Source of the DNA: Alphaproteobacteria bacterium
GTDB taxonomy: Bacteria > Pseudomonadota > Alphaproteobacteria > Rhizobiales > CAJQND01
Direction of reading: 5' to 3'
DNA: 64,000 nucleotides
Assembly (NCBI GenBank): GCA_024227565.1
Contig: JAAEUE010000128.1
Coordinates: 1-64,000, forward strand
Shown: one piece after another, positions 18,462 through 27,813 of the stretch
Layout of the letters: each line of letters starts with the position of its first letter
How positions within the stretch are numbered: position 1 is the stretch's first letter
Notes under the pieces: generated by a model
Databases searched by the model: none
What the model was told of the DNA's origin: nothing
What the model saw: the letters and a program-made list of their open reading frames with translations, nothing else
Position numbers and translations under genes: made by a program

Positions 18462-18872
18462 GTGATTTTGGTGGAAGGCGACGTTGGCCCGTATCAATTG
18501 CAGGCGGCCATCAGCGCCGTGCATTCAGAGGCAAGCGGCTTTGAAGCGACCAACTGGCGGGAAATCTGTCTGCTCTATGAGCGGCTCCACAAGATTCAGC
18601 CCTCTCCGATTATCGCGTTGAACGCAAGCGTGGCGCGTTCGTTCGCCGACGGGCCGGCAGCCGGGCTCGCCGCCTTGGAACAGCCGGAGGTTCTGGAGGC
18701 TCTGGAAAATTATCAGCCCTATCATGTTGCCCAGGCGGATATGCTGCGACGGAGCGGCAACACCAAACTGGCGGCCGAGGCCTATCGAAGGGCGATGCGC
18801 TTGACGGAAAATGAGGTAGAAAGGGCCTATCTGGAAGCCCGTCTGGCCGCCTTTGAGAGCGGCGGCGTATGA
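18462..18872 (+). pseudogene. C-terminal remnant of an ECF sigma factor (DUF6596 type)
   Basis: About 136 codons match only the C-terminal SnoaL-free helical domain of SigJ/DUF6596-type ECF sigma factors. GPYQLQAAISAVH is followed by QPSPIIALNASVARSFADGPAAGLAAL, then YHVAQADMLRRSGNT and a helical end. The sigma-2 and sigma-4 regions, which bind core polymerase and the -10/-35 elements, are missing upstream, where 18309-18461 shows nothing similar. It is probably a deletion remnant, although a short GTG-initiated product of the surviving domain is possible. The next gene starts 16 bases downstream. Confidence 0.72.
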
Positions 18873-18887
18873 ACAGGATGAGCAGTC

Positions 18888-19934
18888 ATGAACCGGCACA
18901 AAGAGATCAGGCACGCATTTGAACAGCAAAGCGAATGGTGCAGCCGTCTCGGCTCTCCTTTCACCTCTTTGCTGATGGATGTGCTGGCTGAACACCTCAG
19001 CGAAGCCACCCGCACGGGCAGCGCGGTCCTGAACTGGGACGGGCATGCAAACGCCCTCAACGATGCGCTTGCTCTTCGCGTGGCCGGCGCCTTGCACGCA
19101 ATGGTGCGGGCGGGGCGTTTGCCGGAACTGGCGTCTCTTTATCCGCCAAACCCCTTGCCGGATGCTGCGCCACTGGCAGCCGCGGTCACCGCAGCACTGG
19201 AGCAAGCCGACGAAGAGCTTCTGGAGTGGCTGCAGTTTGCCCCACAAACCAATGAGACCGCACGTTCTGCTGTTCTTTACGCCGGTTTCATGACCATTGC
19301 CCACCAAACCGGACTGCCGCTCCACCTGTTCGAATTGGGCGCAAGCGCAGGCCTCAACCTTATCGCCGATCGATACAGCTACAATCTTGGCGGGGTGAAG
19401 GCCGGTTGCGCAGGTTCAGCTCTTGCTCTGGCACCGGAATGGCACGGACCAGTGCCGCTCGAGGCAAAGGTTGAAGTCGTTGCCCGTCAGGGCTGCGACC
19501 GCGCCCCGCTTGACGTGCACAAGCCCGACCATTGCGAGCGGCTGGTGAGTTATGTTTGGCCCGATCAGGCAGAGCGGCTCTCCCGTGTCGAGACAGCTAT
19601 TGGGCTGGCCCAGAAAGAGGCCGTGTCGCTTGACAAAGCCGATGCGGCGAGCTGGGTCGAAGGGCAGATATCCCTGGAGCCGGTTGCTGACATGACGCGG
19701 GTGCTGTTTCACTCCATCGCCTGGCGATATTTCAGCGCCGACGATCAAGCCCGCATCACTCGCCGCATGGAACAGGCGGGCAGCGCCGCCAGCTCTGAAG
19801 CGCCGCTCGCCTGGCTGTCTTTTGAACAGGAGTCAGGGTCCGGCCCGCAATTGAGCCTAAAGGTGTGGCCTGCAGGAGAAGCCCAAGTGCTCGCCACTGC
19901 AGACGCACATGTCAGAAAGATTACTTGGCGATAG
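18888..19934 (+). CDS. DUF2332 family protein
   Basis: A 348-residue cytoplasmic protein of the DUF2332 family. Recognisable parts are the N-terminal FEQQSEWCSRLGSPFTSLL, NETARSAVLYAGF, and the Gly-rich FELGASAGLNLIADRY, which looks like a methyltransferase-type nucleotide loop. VLFHSIAWRYF comes near the end. No reaction is established for the family. The Rossmann-like loop suggests S-adenosylmethionine binding, but this is inference. ATG is preceded by AGGATGAG. It follows the sigma-factor remnant closely. Confidence 0.8.
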   Translation: MNRHKEIRHAFEQQSEWCSRLGSPFTSLLMDVLAEHLSEATRTGSAVLNWDGHANALNDALALRVAGALHAMVRAGRLPELASLYPPNPLPDAAPLAAAVTAALEQADEELLEWLQFAPQTNETARSAVLYAGFMTIAHQTGLPLHLFELGASAGLNLIADRYSYNLGGVKAGCAGSALALAPEWHGPVPLEAKVEVVARQGCDRAPLDVHKPDHCERLVSYVWPDQAERLSRVETAIGLAQKEAVSLDKADAASWVEGQISLEPVADMTRVLFHSIAWRYFSADDQARITRRMEQAGSAASSEAPLAWLSFEQESGSGPQLSLKVWPAGEAQVLATADAHVRKITWR

Positions 19935-19961
19935 GGCCATAAGCGCCCGTGGGCGCAAACC

Positions 19962-20405
19962 CTATTCGAGGGTGATTTTTATCCCGCCCGCATCAAGCGA
20001 AGCTTCAAGTCCGGTTTGAACGCCGCGCAACACAAGCCGCACGCCATGGACGTTTTCCAGCACCCAGTTCTGCCCGCCGGTGCCGGCTGCAGCGGAAGCT
20101 TGAATAGACCCGTAAGTGCCTTCGATGTGACGAAGCTTGTGCAGATTGTAGACCTCACCCCGCATTCTTGCGTTGGAAGCCCCCACGATAAGGCCCACTC
20201 TCAGGCCGCCGACGGACAAAGGGTAGGCTTGTCCCTGAAAATGCAGAGTGCCAGATCCGGTGGACACGCCGAGCACAAAGCCGGCCTTGGCGATCTTCAT
20301 TGAAATGCGTGCAGTCTGGGCATCAGCCGTTTGCATGGGCATGAGGCCCAGCGCCAATACAGCCCAGAACAGTATCAAGGTCTTCGAAATCCCGAAATCG
20401 CGCAT
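19962..20405 (-). CDS. Secreted Gly-rich protein, unknown function
   Basis: A 147-residue protein with a signal peptide (residues 1-30, hydrophobic core LILFWAVLALGLM, cleavage near ADAQ). The mature part is rich in Gly, Ala and beta-branched residues with alternating pattern (GFVLGVSTGSGTLHF, GGLRVGLIVGAS), suggesting a beta-barrel or beta-sandwich. No Cys and no catalytic motif are seen. I recall similar conserved exported proteins in Hyphomicrobiales but cannot name a family. ATG at 20405 gives a better signal peptide than 20429. Confidence 0.6.
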   Translation of the reverse strand: MRDFGISKTLILFWAVLALGLMPMQTADAQTARISMKIAKAGFVLGVSTGSGTLHFQGQAYPLSVGGLRVGLIVGASNARMRGEVYNLHKLRHIEGTYGSIQASAAAGTGGQNWVLENVHGVRLVLRGVQTGLEASLDAGGIKITLE

Positions 20406-20518
20406 AGTCACCGCTCCACATTGATTCACATCGAATCACCCTTACAGCACGAACATGGCGATTCGAGTGTTAACGAGGCCGCCGATCAAGCAAAGTTGAG
20501 GAGGTGCGTTGGTGTCAA

Positions 20519-21739
20519 CTATCTGGGCATCGCGTCGAAGGCCACACAAATGCGCCGTTCGGTGGATTTGAACGGAATTGTCTGGTGATACATGTAGGAG
20601 GGAAACAGCACCATCATGCCCTCCATCGGTTTCACCACCTTGTGGCGGTGCTCACGCTTGCAGAAGAATTCAGGAGGGGGGCGCCCAACCTCGAACCCGC
20701 CGGCAACAGTTCCATCTTCACCGTTTGCCTCACCGCTCACTTCCTCAGGAATGCGCACGTAATAGCAACCGCTCAAGTGCCCGTCGAAATGGATATGGGC
20801 ATCCTGATTGCCTTGTTTGTCCAGCACCGCGGCCCAAGCCACCAGATCGTAATTTTGCGGCCGCGCTTCTACAAAGGCGTGGTCTTGCGGGCTGCCCAAA
20901 TTTGCGTAGTACGCCTCAATTCTTTGCCGGATCACCGCTTCCAGATCGGCAATCGGTCCTTCTTTGGGCCCCAAGATCTGGTCGGTGATCTTCAGATCCG
21001 GGTCATGATAGTGCGGAGAATCCAAGGGCGGCGTTTTGAGATCCTGGTGGCTAAGAACAGCCTGCTCAAGTGCGGCATTGAACGCATCCATGCTGTCATA
21101 TCCAGGCGGTGTCTCCACCACATCGGCCTGCACAAAGCGCTCGAAATTCATCAGCTCCGAGGCAGCATCCGTCTCGCCGCCTTCTTCCAATGCAACAGCG
21201 CGGAACGAGAGCGCTTCGGTGCTGCCAGGCACCAAGGCGAGCCATTTGTCAGCAAAAATCACGGCCTGCTGCGGATCGCCTCCAGCCAACAGCGCGGCAC
21301 AAATATTGTTGTAAAGATTGATGTTGCCGGGTTCCTGATCCAGCATGCGCTTGTAATAGTCCACCGCTTCACTAAAGCGCGCCGCCTGGTGCAGATTTAT
21401 CGCAAGGGCATCCAGCAGATCGGGGTGCTCTCCCAATCGTGCGGGCAACGGTTCGAGGATCTCCAAAGCGCCGTCAAAGGCTCCGATCGCTGTGTAGAGG
21501 TTGGCGATGGTCAGGTGAGCATTCAGATTGTTCGGCATCTGCTCAAGGGTTGTGCGGCAATACCCTAGATGATGCTTGGCACGGTCAAAGTCGCCCAACT
21601 GGCCAGCAGCGGACGCAGCGAGCATGTGGGCACGAGGCCAGTTTGGACGCCCTTTAATGGCATTAGCGGCGAGCGACAGCGCCAGCTCTGCGTTTCCCTG
21701 GTTGAGGGCCTGTTCGACTTTAGAGAGGTCGTTTGACAC
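20519..21739 (-). CDS. TPR protein with C-terminal putative 2OG-Fe(II) oxygenase
   Basis: About 406 residues. The first 200 form TPR helices (SLAANAIKGRPNWPRAHMLAA, then ALEILEPLP and AVDYYKRML repeats). The C-terminal third matches the 2OG-FeII_Oxy_5 type: HIHFDGHLSGCYYVRIP holds the iron HxxD-like triad, MMVLFPSYMYHQTIPF the distal His, and ERRICVAFD the 2OG Arg. TPR repeats probably bind the protein substrate or partner. The start is uncertain: GTG at 21739 is chosen, while TTG at 21766 would add nine residues. It is monocistronic and cytoplasmic. Confidence 0.78.
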   Translation of the reverse strand: MSNDLSKVEQALNQGNAELALSLAANAIKGRPNWPRAHMLAASAAGQLGDFDRAKHHLGYCRTTLEQMPNNLNAHLTIANLYTAIGAFDGALEILEPLPARLGEHPDLLDALAINLHQAARFSEAVDYYKRMLDQEPGNINLYNNICAALLAGGDPQQAVIFADKWLALVPGSTEALSFRAVALEEGGETDAASELMNFERFVQADVVETPPGYDSMDAFNAALEQAVLSHQDLKTPPLDSPHYHDPDLKITDQILGPKEGPIADLEAVIRQRIEAYYANLGSPQDHAFVEARPQNYDLVAWAAVLDKQGNQDAHIHFDGHLSGCYYVRIPEEVSGEANGEDGTVAGGFEVGRPPPEFFCKREHRHKVVKPMEGMMVLFPSYMYHQTIPFKSTERRICVAFDAMPR

Positions 21740-21997
21740 GGGAGCTTCACCCTGAGCTTGGCCCAAATTTGGGCTCTTATGGTTCGAATGTGCAGTTCAC
21801 CTGACTGCATAAGGTCCCGATTAACAGGCAATATTGATGGAAATCAAGCGGCCAGTCCCCAATTTGGTGCAATTGGACGGGGAGTGGCAGAACCGCCCGC
21901 GAATTTGTCAAAGCTGGCCTAATGCCTTAGAGACAGATCGTTACCACAAGTGGGGGTGGGATGATTGGGCTGTCAGGGCCCTGGGGCGGGGCATTCG

Positions 21998-24298
21998 ATG
22001 ATTGGATATTCTGATCTCGGGCTGCACAGGATTGGGCTGTTTGCGACACGGCATCCGAAATTTGCGTGGCCTGTGCTGTGCGTGGCCCTTTTTCTGGCGA
22101 TCTTCGGTGTTTCAAATCTCAAGACCGATGCATCCCTGACCAAGGCCTTCCACAGCGGAACACCTGAGTATCACACCTATCAGAAGCTCACGTCGACCTT
22201 TCCCGGCAGCGAGCACGACATATTTGTTCTGGTTCAAGGGGCAGATCTTTTTAAGCCTGAAGTCTTGGCAGCCTTGCAGGAGCTGCATTTCGAACTGCCA
22301 TTGATCGACCATGTGCAGTCGGCCGCCTCGATATTTGCCTTGCGCAAGTCTGTGTCGACAAGCCCGGATCCAGACCCGCTGATCCCCGAAGAAGTGCCTG
22401 AGACAAAAGCCGAGCTCGATGCGCTTGAACAGGCCATACTCAGCCATCCAATGGCGCGGCAAAGACTGATCTCGCCCCGGACACGTGACGGTCAACTGAC
22501 CATTTTCGCACTGTCGATCGATCCAGAAAAGGACGACGCCAAGCTCCGTAGCCTGTTGATTGGCGAGGTGACGGAGGTTTCCAAACAGCTGCTTCAGCCG
22601 TTGCAGCTGGAATTCACAATCGGCGGTGTGCCGATGGCCCGTCAAGAGTTGCTGCAAGCCACCAAAACCGATGCCAAAGTCTTCAGCGCCCTGGGCTTCC
22701 TGGTCGGTTTGATCATTGGCGCATTCGTGTTTCGGCGCTGGCAGTTTGTGATTGTCGCCTCTGTGTGCCCGCTCATTGCGATTGTCGCGGGCATTGGAAC
22801 AATCGGCTTGTTCGGCGGCCTCTACAGTCCGTTCATGAACGGCATACCGCCGCTGATCATGGCCATTGCCTTCACGGACTGCATGCATTTGCTGTTTGCC
22901 ATCCGGGGAAATGCGCAAAGTGGCATGCCGGTTGAACAAGCGGTGCAACGGGCTTGCGAAGAGGTGGGCCCGGCCTGCGGCATCGCCTCTTTGACAACCG
23001 CCGCCGCGCTCCTTTCGCTTGCGCTGGCACCATCGCCACTGGTGCAGGAGTTCGGTCTTTGGGCCGCTGCCGCCGCCATCGTTGCTGTATGCATCGTGTT
23101 CCTTGCCCTGCCATTGTTGTGCCTTGTGGCCTTTCGGGGCATGGCCAACCCTGAAACCACGCCGCATCTTGATAGCTTCGCCCTCCTGGCCCGAGGATGC
23201 CGGCGGCTGGGCGGGTTCGTGAAGACGCACTCCTTCAAGATATCGATCGTTAGCCTGTTGCTGACCGTGGTCTTGGCAGCCACATATTATGCGCTGGAGC
23301 CCCGTTACCGCTTGAGCGATCAGGTGCCCATTAACGGATCGTTCCGCGTGGTCAACACCACCTTGGACCGCTTCATCGGGGGCTCTGGCCCCGTCTATGT
23401 TGTTGTCAGATGGGATCCAAAGTCCGCCCCTTCTGACACAAAACTGTTTCGCGCCGTATCTGCCGCCCACACTGTGCTGCAAGCTGCTTCGCCTGAGCGC
23501 AATGTCTTATCTTTGAAATCGCTGGGATCCGGCTTCCCTGATATGCCAGACGCAAGCGAGGCGCAAAGCGTGGAAGCAATGACGCTCTTCAGTTCTGACG
23601 TACAGAGCCGGTTGCTGCAGCGCGCGCGCGGAGGGGCGCTTGTGTCGGTGCTGATGCCGGATATCAACGCCGATGAGATGGCACCCTTTGCCGCTTCGGT
23701 GGATCAAGCCCTTGGCGCAGTGCGGCAACAGCACCCAGAATTCAGTTTCGTGGTCACAAGCCTGCCCGTATTGCTGGCCGAAGGTGCGCCCTCCCTAATT
23801 TCCCAGATCAACAAGAGCCTGATTGCAGCGTTCGCTGTCGTCATCGCAATGCTCGCACTCATGTTCAGGTCCTGGCAGGCTGGGGCGATCTCACTATTGC
23901 CAAACGTGCTGCCGGTTTTTACCGCCGGCTGTGTCATCTATCTCATCGCCGGCGGGTTGGAGTATGCCAGCATTATCGCGCTTACCGTGGGCTTCGGCCT
24001 TGCGGTCGACGATACCGCACACTTCTTGAACCGGCTGAAGCTGGAGCATGAGAAGGCAGGGCCAATGTCCGATCCGGTGAGCGCCGCCCTGGAGCACGTG
24101 GGACCGATATTGGTTGTGACGTCCATCATCTTGGTGTGCGGTTTGGCCGTAACCGCATTCGGGGAGCTGCGCACGGCGTATTTGTTTGGGACCACGTGCA
24201 TCGCCATATTGATCGGGGCGCTCGTTGCGGATCTGCTCATTCTGCCTGCTCTGTTGTTTGTCATGTCGCGCCACAAAGCTCTGCGGCTGTGGTGCTAG
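21998..24298 (+). CDS. RND/MMPL-family exporter
   Basis: A 766-residue inner-membrane transporter with the duplicated RND plan. There is a first TM (residues 20-40), a large periplasmic loop, a block of about five TMs (about 230-390), then a second TM, loop and TM block from about 620 to the end. Sterol-sensing/MMPL features include GIPPLIMAIAFTDCMHLLF and ALTVGFGLAVDDTAHFLNR, where Asp in TM4/TM10 relays protons. There is no adaptor or outer membrane channel nearby. Lipid or hopanoid export is plausible for this subgroup. ATG at 21998 follows GGGGCGGGG. Confidence 0.82.
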   Translation: MIGYSDLGLHRIGLFATRHPKFAWPVLCVALFLAIFGVSNLKTDASLTKAFHSGTPEYHTYQKLTSTFPGSEHDIFVLVQGADLFKPEVLAALQELHFELPLIDHVQSAASIFALRKSVSTSPDPDPLIPEEVPETKAELDALEQAILSHPMARQRLISPRTRDGQLTIFALSIDPEKDDAKLRSLLIGEVTEVSKQLLQPLQLEFTIGGVPMARQELLQATKTDAKVFSALGFLVGLIIGAFVFRRWQFVIVASVCPLIAIVAGIGTIGLFGGLYSPFMNGIPPLIMAIAFTDCMHLLFAIRGNAQSGMPVEQAVQRACEEVGPACGIASLTTAAALLSLALAPSPLVQEFGLWAAAAAIVAVCIVFLALPLLCLVAFRGMANPETTPHLDSFALLARGCRRLGGFVKTHSFKISIVSLLLTVVLAATYYALEPRYRLSDQVPINGSFRVVNTTLDRFIGGSGPVYVVVRWDPKSAPSDTKLFRAVSAAHTVLQAASPERNVLSLKSLGSGFPDMPDASEAQSVEAMTLFSSDVQSRLLQRARGGALVSVLMPDINADEMAPFAASVDQALGAVRQQHPEFSFVVTSLPVLLAEGAPSLISQINKSLIAAFAVVIAMLALMFRSWQAGAISLLPNVLPVFTAGCVIYLIAGGLEYASIIALTVGFGLAVDDTAHFLNRLKLEHEKAGPMSDPVSAALEHVGPILVVTSIILVCGLAVTAFGELRTAYLFGTTCIAILIGALVADLLILPALLFVMSRHKALRLWC

Positions 24299-24460
24299 GA
24301 AAATGCACGGCGGTCAGTGCCACTTTGTGTCTAAGATTCTCGTTGCGGTCATGGTGTCCCGTGCGCTAACGTTCTGATTGAGTTGATGGTTTTTTGGGGG
24401 CCATTTAAACCCGGGGGCAACGGAAAGCGTCGATCAGAACGCTTCCGGAGGGGTTGGGCA

Positions 24461-25393
24461 GTGAGTCATTCCGATTTCTATTCTGCGCAGGAATTCCATC
24501 GCAAGCTGAGAGCTTCCGCAGATGACGCACTCGTCAAAGGGGGCGATATTGAATGGACTGTGATCGCGATTGGGATCGCGATCGTCACAAGTTTTCTGAC
24601 CAGTCTGGTTCTGGTCATTCAGGGAGTGCTTCCTGTTCTGGCGGCGGTGCCCTTGAATGTGCTCATCATTTACTCCTGTCAAATCGTCACCCACGAGGCG
24701 TCTCACAACAACGTTTTCAATGAGAAGCGTTTTGGGGCTTGGCCCAACAATTTGATTGGGTTCCTGTTGGCGATCCCTCTTCTTTGGGACTTCAAGACCT
24801 TCCAGGTTATTCATCTGGCCCATCACAAGCACACCAATGACCGGATGGACGATCCGCAATATCGTGGAAACGTTGTTGAGAGTTGGCGCAATTTGTACCG
24901 CGCCATCGTGCGGTATCTGCCATTCGCGGGCGCTGGGGATGTTAAATCCGGCACCAGCGGGGTGGCAGGCCCGAAATTCAGCTTTAACCAGCCCCGCTCC
25001 TGGTACTTTTTTCACGGGAGCCTGGTGGTGTTCCTTATTCTGGCGCCCAAGATCCTGCTTCTGGTTTGGGTGCTGCCTGCATTCGTTGCCACCTCGCTGG
25101 TGGTTTGGATGCATACGTCCCTGCACACCCAAGCGCATGGCAATGAGCCCGGCATTGCAAAGTCGAAGCTGGTGGTCAGCGACGGGTTGTTGGGAAAACT
25201 CCTAAATATCTGTTTTTTATATCAAAATTACCATCTTATACATCACATTATGCCGAGCTTACCTTTCCACAAAACCGCACAGTTGTCGCAACGGGTTCTG
25301 GCTGGCTGCCCGTTGAAAGGCATTGTTCACATCGATTATTCAGGTGGGGCGCACCGGGATGGTGAGGCGGTGGACCACAAGGTGCAGAGCTAG
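24461..25393 (+). CDS. Fatty acid desaturase family protein
   Basis: A 310-residue membrane di-iron enzyme. The three His boxes are HEASHNN, HLAHHKHTND and QNYHLIHH, in order and with normal spacing. Four hydrophobic helices surround them (about 32-75 and 180-225). It would introduce a double bond or hydroxyl group into lipid acyl chains or a carotenoid. GTG at 24461 is preceded by GGAGGGG, so it is preferred over ATG at 24383. No reductase or ferredoxin is adjacent. The 15-base GC-rich stem at 25404 may end transcription. Confidence 0.83.
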   Translation: MSHSDFYSAQEFHRKLRASADDALVKGGDIEWTVIAIGIAIVTSFLTSLVLVIQGVLPVLAAVPLNVLIIYSCQIVTHEASHNNVFNEKRFGAWPNNLIGFLLAIPLLWDFKTFQVIHLAHHKHTNDRMDDPQYRGNVVESWRNLYRAIVRYLPFAGAGDVKSGTSGVAGPKFSFNQPRSWYFFHGSLVVFLILAPKILLLVWVLPAFVATSLVVWMHTSLHTQAHGNEPGIAKSKLVVSDGLLGKLLNICFLYQNYHLIHHIMPSLPFHKTAQLSQRVLAGCPLKGIVHIDYSGGAHRDGEAVDHKVQS

Positions 25394-25423
25394 CACCTGC
25401 GATCGGCGCGTTGCGCGCCTGTT

Positions 25424-26260
25424 CTAGAAAATACGATTGCCCGCCGCCAGAAACGCTTCAAGGTCTTTGGCTGATGGCACCGGCCTGAATGAATTCGACG
25501 CTGGCGTGTGCGCTTCTTGCGGGCTTGTTTGCCCGTCTTGCAGTTTCTTCAATGCATCGATCAGTGCGCTCATCCCCAGCATACGCAATTCGCCAAGCAA
25601 GGTGGAAAAGCTGCGGGTTGAAATCTTGTGTCGGCGTTTTACGATCACTTGGCCCGCATCCACGCTGTCATCGACCACATGGACCGTGACCCCGGTTTCT
25701 TCAAGCCTGTCCGCCAATGCCCAGAAGACGCCCGCCCTGCCGCGGTGTTCTGCATGGACCCCGGTATGAACGTTTATGCAGGCGAGTTTGGGGAGCGATT
25801 GCAGCGGTCTTTTGAACAATCGATTGAACCCAATGGACACGATCACATCAACGTTGCTGCTGGCCAACAGCTCCAATGATCCTGCTGAGTTAACGTCGCG
25901 GATACTGGTGTTCACTGGAATCCCGCGTTGGCGAAGGATCGAGGGCACTGTGTTGGACCAACGCAACCGCCCACGCACATACCGCGCCAGTCCGCGCAAC
26001 GCTACTCCGGCCCCGAAAATGCGCAAAATGACCAGAGAAGTGACATCCGATGAGACGCTCTGTCTGCCAAAACCGTAGGCCGTGACAATCGATTGGACGA
26101 CCTCCATGTCATCGGGAAGATTATCCAAGAGGGCTTCGATCGCCTCTGCCATGTAGTAAGGTTCGGCCTCAGTCACGATCGCAATGCGCAAAGGTTTGGG
26201 GGCGCTGTGATGCACATCGCAGCTCGCCTCGGCCGCGAGCGGTTGAACAATATCCAGCAT
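25424..26260 (-). CDS. Formyltransferase-domain protein (Fmt/PurN-like)
   Basis: A 278-residue protein whose central part matches the formyl transferase fold. Catalytic Asn and His lie in INVHTGVHAEHRGRAG and the catalytic Asp in VHVVDDSVDAGQVI. These enzymes use 10-formyltetrahydrofolate to formylate an amine. Here the loop reads NVHTG instead of NIHPS, and there is no C-terminal Fmt tRNA-binding domain. A sugar-amine or small-molecule substrate is therefore more likely than Met-tRNA, as in antigen or capsule formyltransferases. The first 30 residues are weakly conserved. Confidence 0.75.
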   Translation of the reverse strand: MLDIVQPLAAEASCDVHHSAPKPLRIAIVTEAEPYYMAEAIEALLDNLPDDMEVVQSIVTAYGFGRQSVSSDVTSLVILRIFGAGVALRGLARYVRGRLRWSNTVPSILRQRGIPVNTSIRDVNSAGSLELLASSNVDVIVSIGFNRLFKRPLQSLPKLACINVHTGVHAEHRGRAGVFWALADRLEETGVTVHVVDDSVDAGQVIVKRRHKISTRSFSTLLGELRMLGMSALIDALKKLQDGQTSPQEAHTPASNSFRPVPSAKDLEAFLAAGNRIF

Positions 26261-26370
26261 TTCCCACTACCCCTCAGGTATTGCTGAAAGCTTAGGACGG
26301 GTCTTGCTATGCATTCAAGTGGTTATTTTCACTGCATTCTTTTTAATATGAATCAGAAACTTCTCGTTGC

Positions 26371-26895
26371 TTAAGGTGTTCTTTCCTGAGAAAGCACAAA
26401 GGTAAATCGGTGCCAGAATTTTGGTTCGCCGGAATAGAGGAAACCCTGGATCCAATCGATCGACCTGATCAGCGGCATAAGCTCATGCTTTGAAATTATG
26501 GCTTCAGCCTCTTGGAACGTCAGAGCCTTGTTTTTAGGATTGGCGGCCCATTCATCCTCTTCACCAAGCAGTGTGACGTAGATTAAACCATCTGGTTTGG
26601 TCAGAGATTTCAGCCTGCCAACGAACTCGGGAATGGAATAGCTGACAAACTGAGACACCATGGATGCCACCACCAGGTCGTAGCTCTTCGAGGGGGTGAA
26701 GGTTTCCAATGTGGTTTGTTGGAAGTTGATGCGGTCCAGGTCTGTCCCTGCGGGCGGCTTGCAGGGATCAATGGCATCAACGCCGTACCCGGCTTTGGCG
26801 AATTGCGCGGCGATCCAGCTGTCTCGCGTCCCCACATCCAGCATGGTCCCGGGTTCTATCCGGTTGATCGTTTTTAGGGTGAGGAATGGAGACAT
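26371..26895 (-). CDS. Class I SAM-dependent methyltransferase
   Basis: A 174-residue Rossmann methyltransferase. Motif I is TMLDVGTRDSWIAAQFA, with Asp at the SAM ribose side. The acidic end of strand 2 is VDAIDPC, motif IV is YDLVVASMVSQF, and motif VI is KPDGLIYVTLL. It is shorter than most family members, with only a minimal cap. The methyl acceptor cannot be read. It stands between the formyltransferase and the L25 promoter region. Confidence 0.75.
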   Translation of the reverse strand: MSPFLTLKTINRIEPGTMLDVGTRDSWIAAQFAKAGYGVDAIDPCKPPAGTDLDRINFQQTTLETFTPSKSYDLVVASMVSQFVSYSIPEFVGRLKSLTKPDGLIYVTLLGEEDEWAANPKNKALTFQEAEAIISKHELMPLIRSIDWIQGFLYSGEPKFWHRFTFVLSQERTP

Positions 26896-26983
26896 TGGGC
26901 TCTTTGCTCCTTGTTGTTTTTTGTCTTCAGGCAGATGTGCCTACAAACCTGCATGTGAACCTGATCTGAATGGCCGGTTTATG

Positions 26984-27013
26984 TTGCATTGCATCACAAA
27001 TTAGATGTATAAG
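26984..27013 (+). promoter_or_regulatory. Candidate sigma-70-type promoter of rplY
   Basis: TTGCAT at 26984 and TATAAG at 27008 are separated by 18 bases and lie 75 bases before the L25 start. AAGGAG stands before the ATG. This is a motif match only; no other promoter-like pair is better placed. Confidence 0.4.
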
Positions 27014-27087
27014 CCCCGCTGTCCGGCTGGCTGTTCCCCCCTGGAGGAGGCGCTGGGCATTTTTCTATTACCCCAAGGAGCAGGTAA

Positions 27088-27780
27088 ATGGCAGACAACG
27101 TCCAGTTGACGGCTGAACCTCGCGACCGGATAGGCAAGGGGGCCTCCCGGGCAGTTCGCAGAGAAGGCCGCATACCCGCCGTGATTTACGGCGACAAACA
27201 AGACCCCATCGCAGTGTCCCTCACCTACAAGGAAGTCCTTGCCCAGGTGAACACCGGCACCTTTTTGTCCTCACTTGTTGATGTTGAAGTGGGCGGAGAG
27301 AAATTCCGCACCATTCCGCGCGATATCCAGTTTGATCCGGTGCGCGACTTCATCATGCACGTGGACTTCCTGCGCCTCGGCAAGGGCGCGCGGGTAAACG
27401 TGGAAGTTCAGGTGAACTTCCTGAACGAGGAGCTATGCGAAGGCCTGCTGCGCGGGGGTGCACTGAACGTTGTGCGCTACACCGTGGAACTGTCCTGTCC
27501 GGCTGAATCCATTCCAGAAGGTTTGGATGCGGACCTGACCGGCCTCGACATCGGCGGCAGTATCCACATTTCCGACATCACCCTGCCGGAAGGGGTTGAG
27601 CCAACCATCACCGACCGTGATTTCACAGTCGCAACGATTGCCGCGGCCATGGCCGAGGAAGTCGAACCTACGGATGAAGAAGAGTTCGAAGGTGTTGAAG
27701 GTGAAGAAGGCGTCGAAGGTGAAGAAGGCGCTGAAGGCGAAGGCGAAGGCGAAGGCGAGGAAGCAGGCGGCGACGACTAA
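27088..27780 (+). CDS. rplY: 50S ribosomal protein L25 (CTC/general stress type)
   Basis: A 230-residue L25 of the long CTC form, which binds 5S rRNA on the 50S subunit. The N-terminal 5S-binding domain reads DRIGKGASRAVRREGRIPAV and IQFDPVRDFIMHVDFL. The second beta domain follows to about residue 190. The tail is a short-period Glu/Gly repeat (about residues 197-230), longer than in most L25 proteins. It is followed by pth with 33 bases between, the usual L25-Pth pair of alphaproteobacteria. A strong AAGGAG ribosome site precedes the start. Confidence 0.95.
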   Translation: MADNVQLTAEPRDRIGKGASRAVRREGRIPAVIYGDKQDPIAVSLTYKEVLAQVNTGTFLSSLVDVEVGGEKFRTIPRDIQFDPVRDFIMHVDFLRLGKGARVNVEVQVNFLNEELCEGLLRGGALNVVRYTVELSCPAESIPEGLDADLTGLDIGGSIHISDITLPEGVEPTITDRDFTVATIAAAMAEEVEPTDEEEFEGVEGEEGVEGEEGAEGEGEGEGEEAGGDD

Positions 27781-27813
27781 CCGCGCAGATTTCTTCGCGC
27801 TGAGGAGCGCAGC

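Noticed and set aside
22112..23482. Minus-strand open frame of 456 codons inside the RND exporter
   Set aside because: It is antisense to a gene with clear membrane and RND motifs, and its own product is rich in His, Gln and Arg with no domain.
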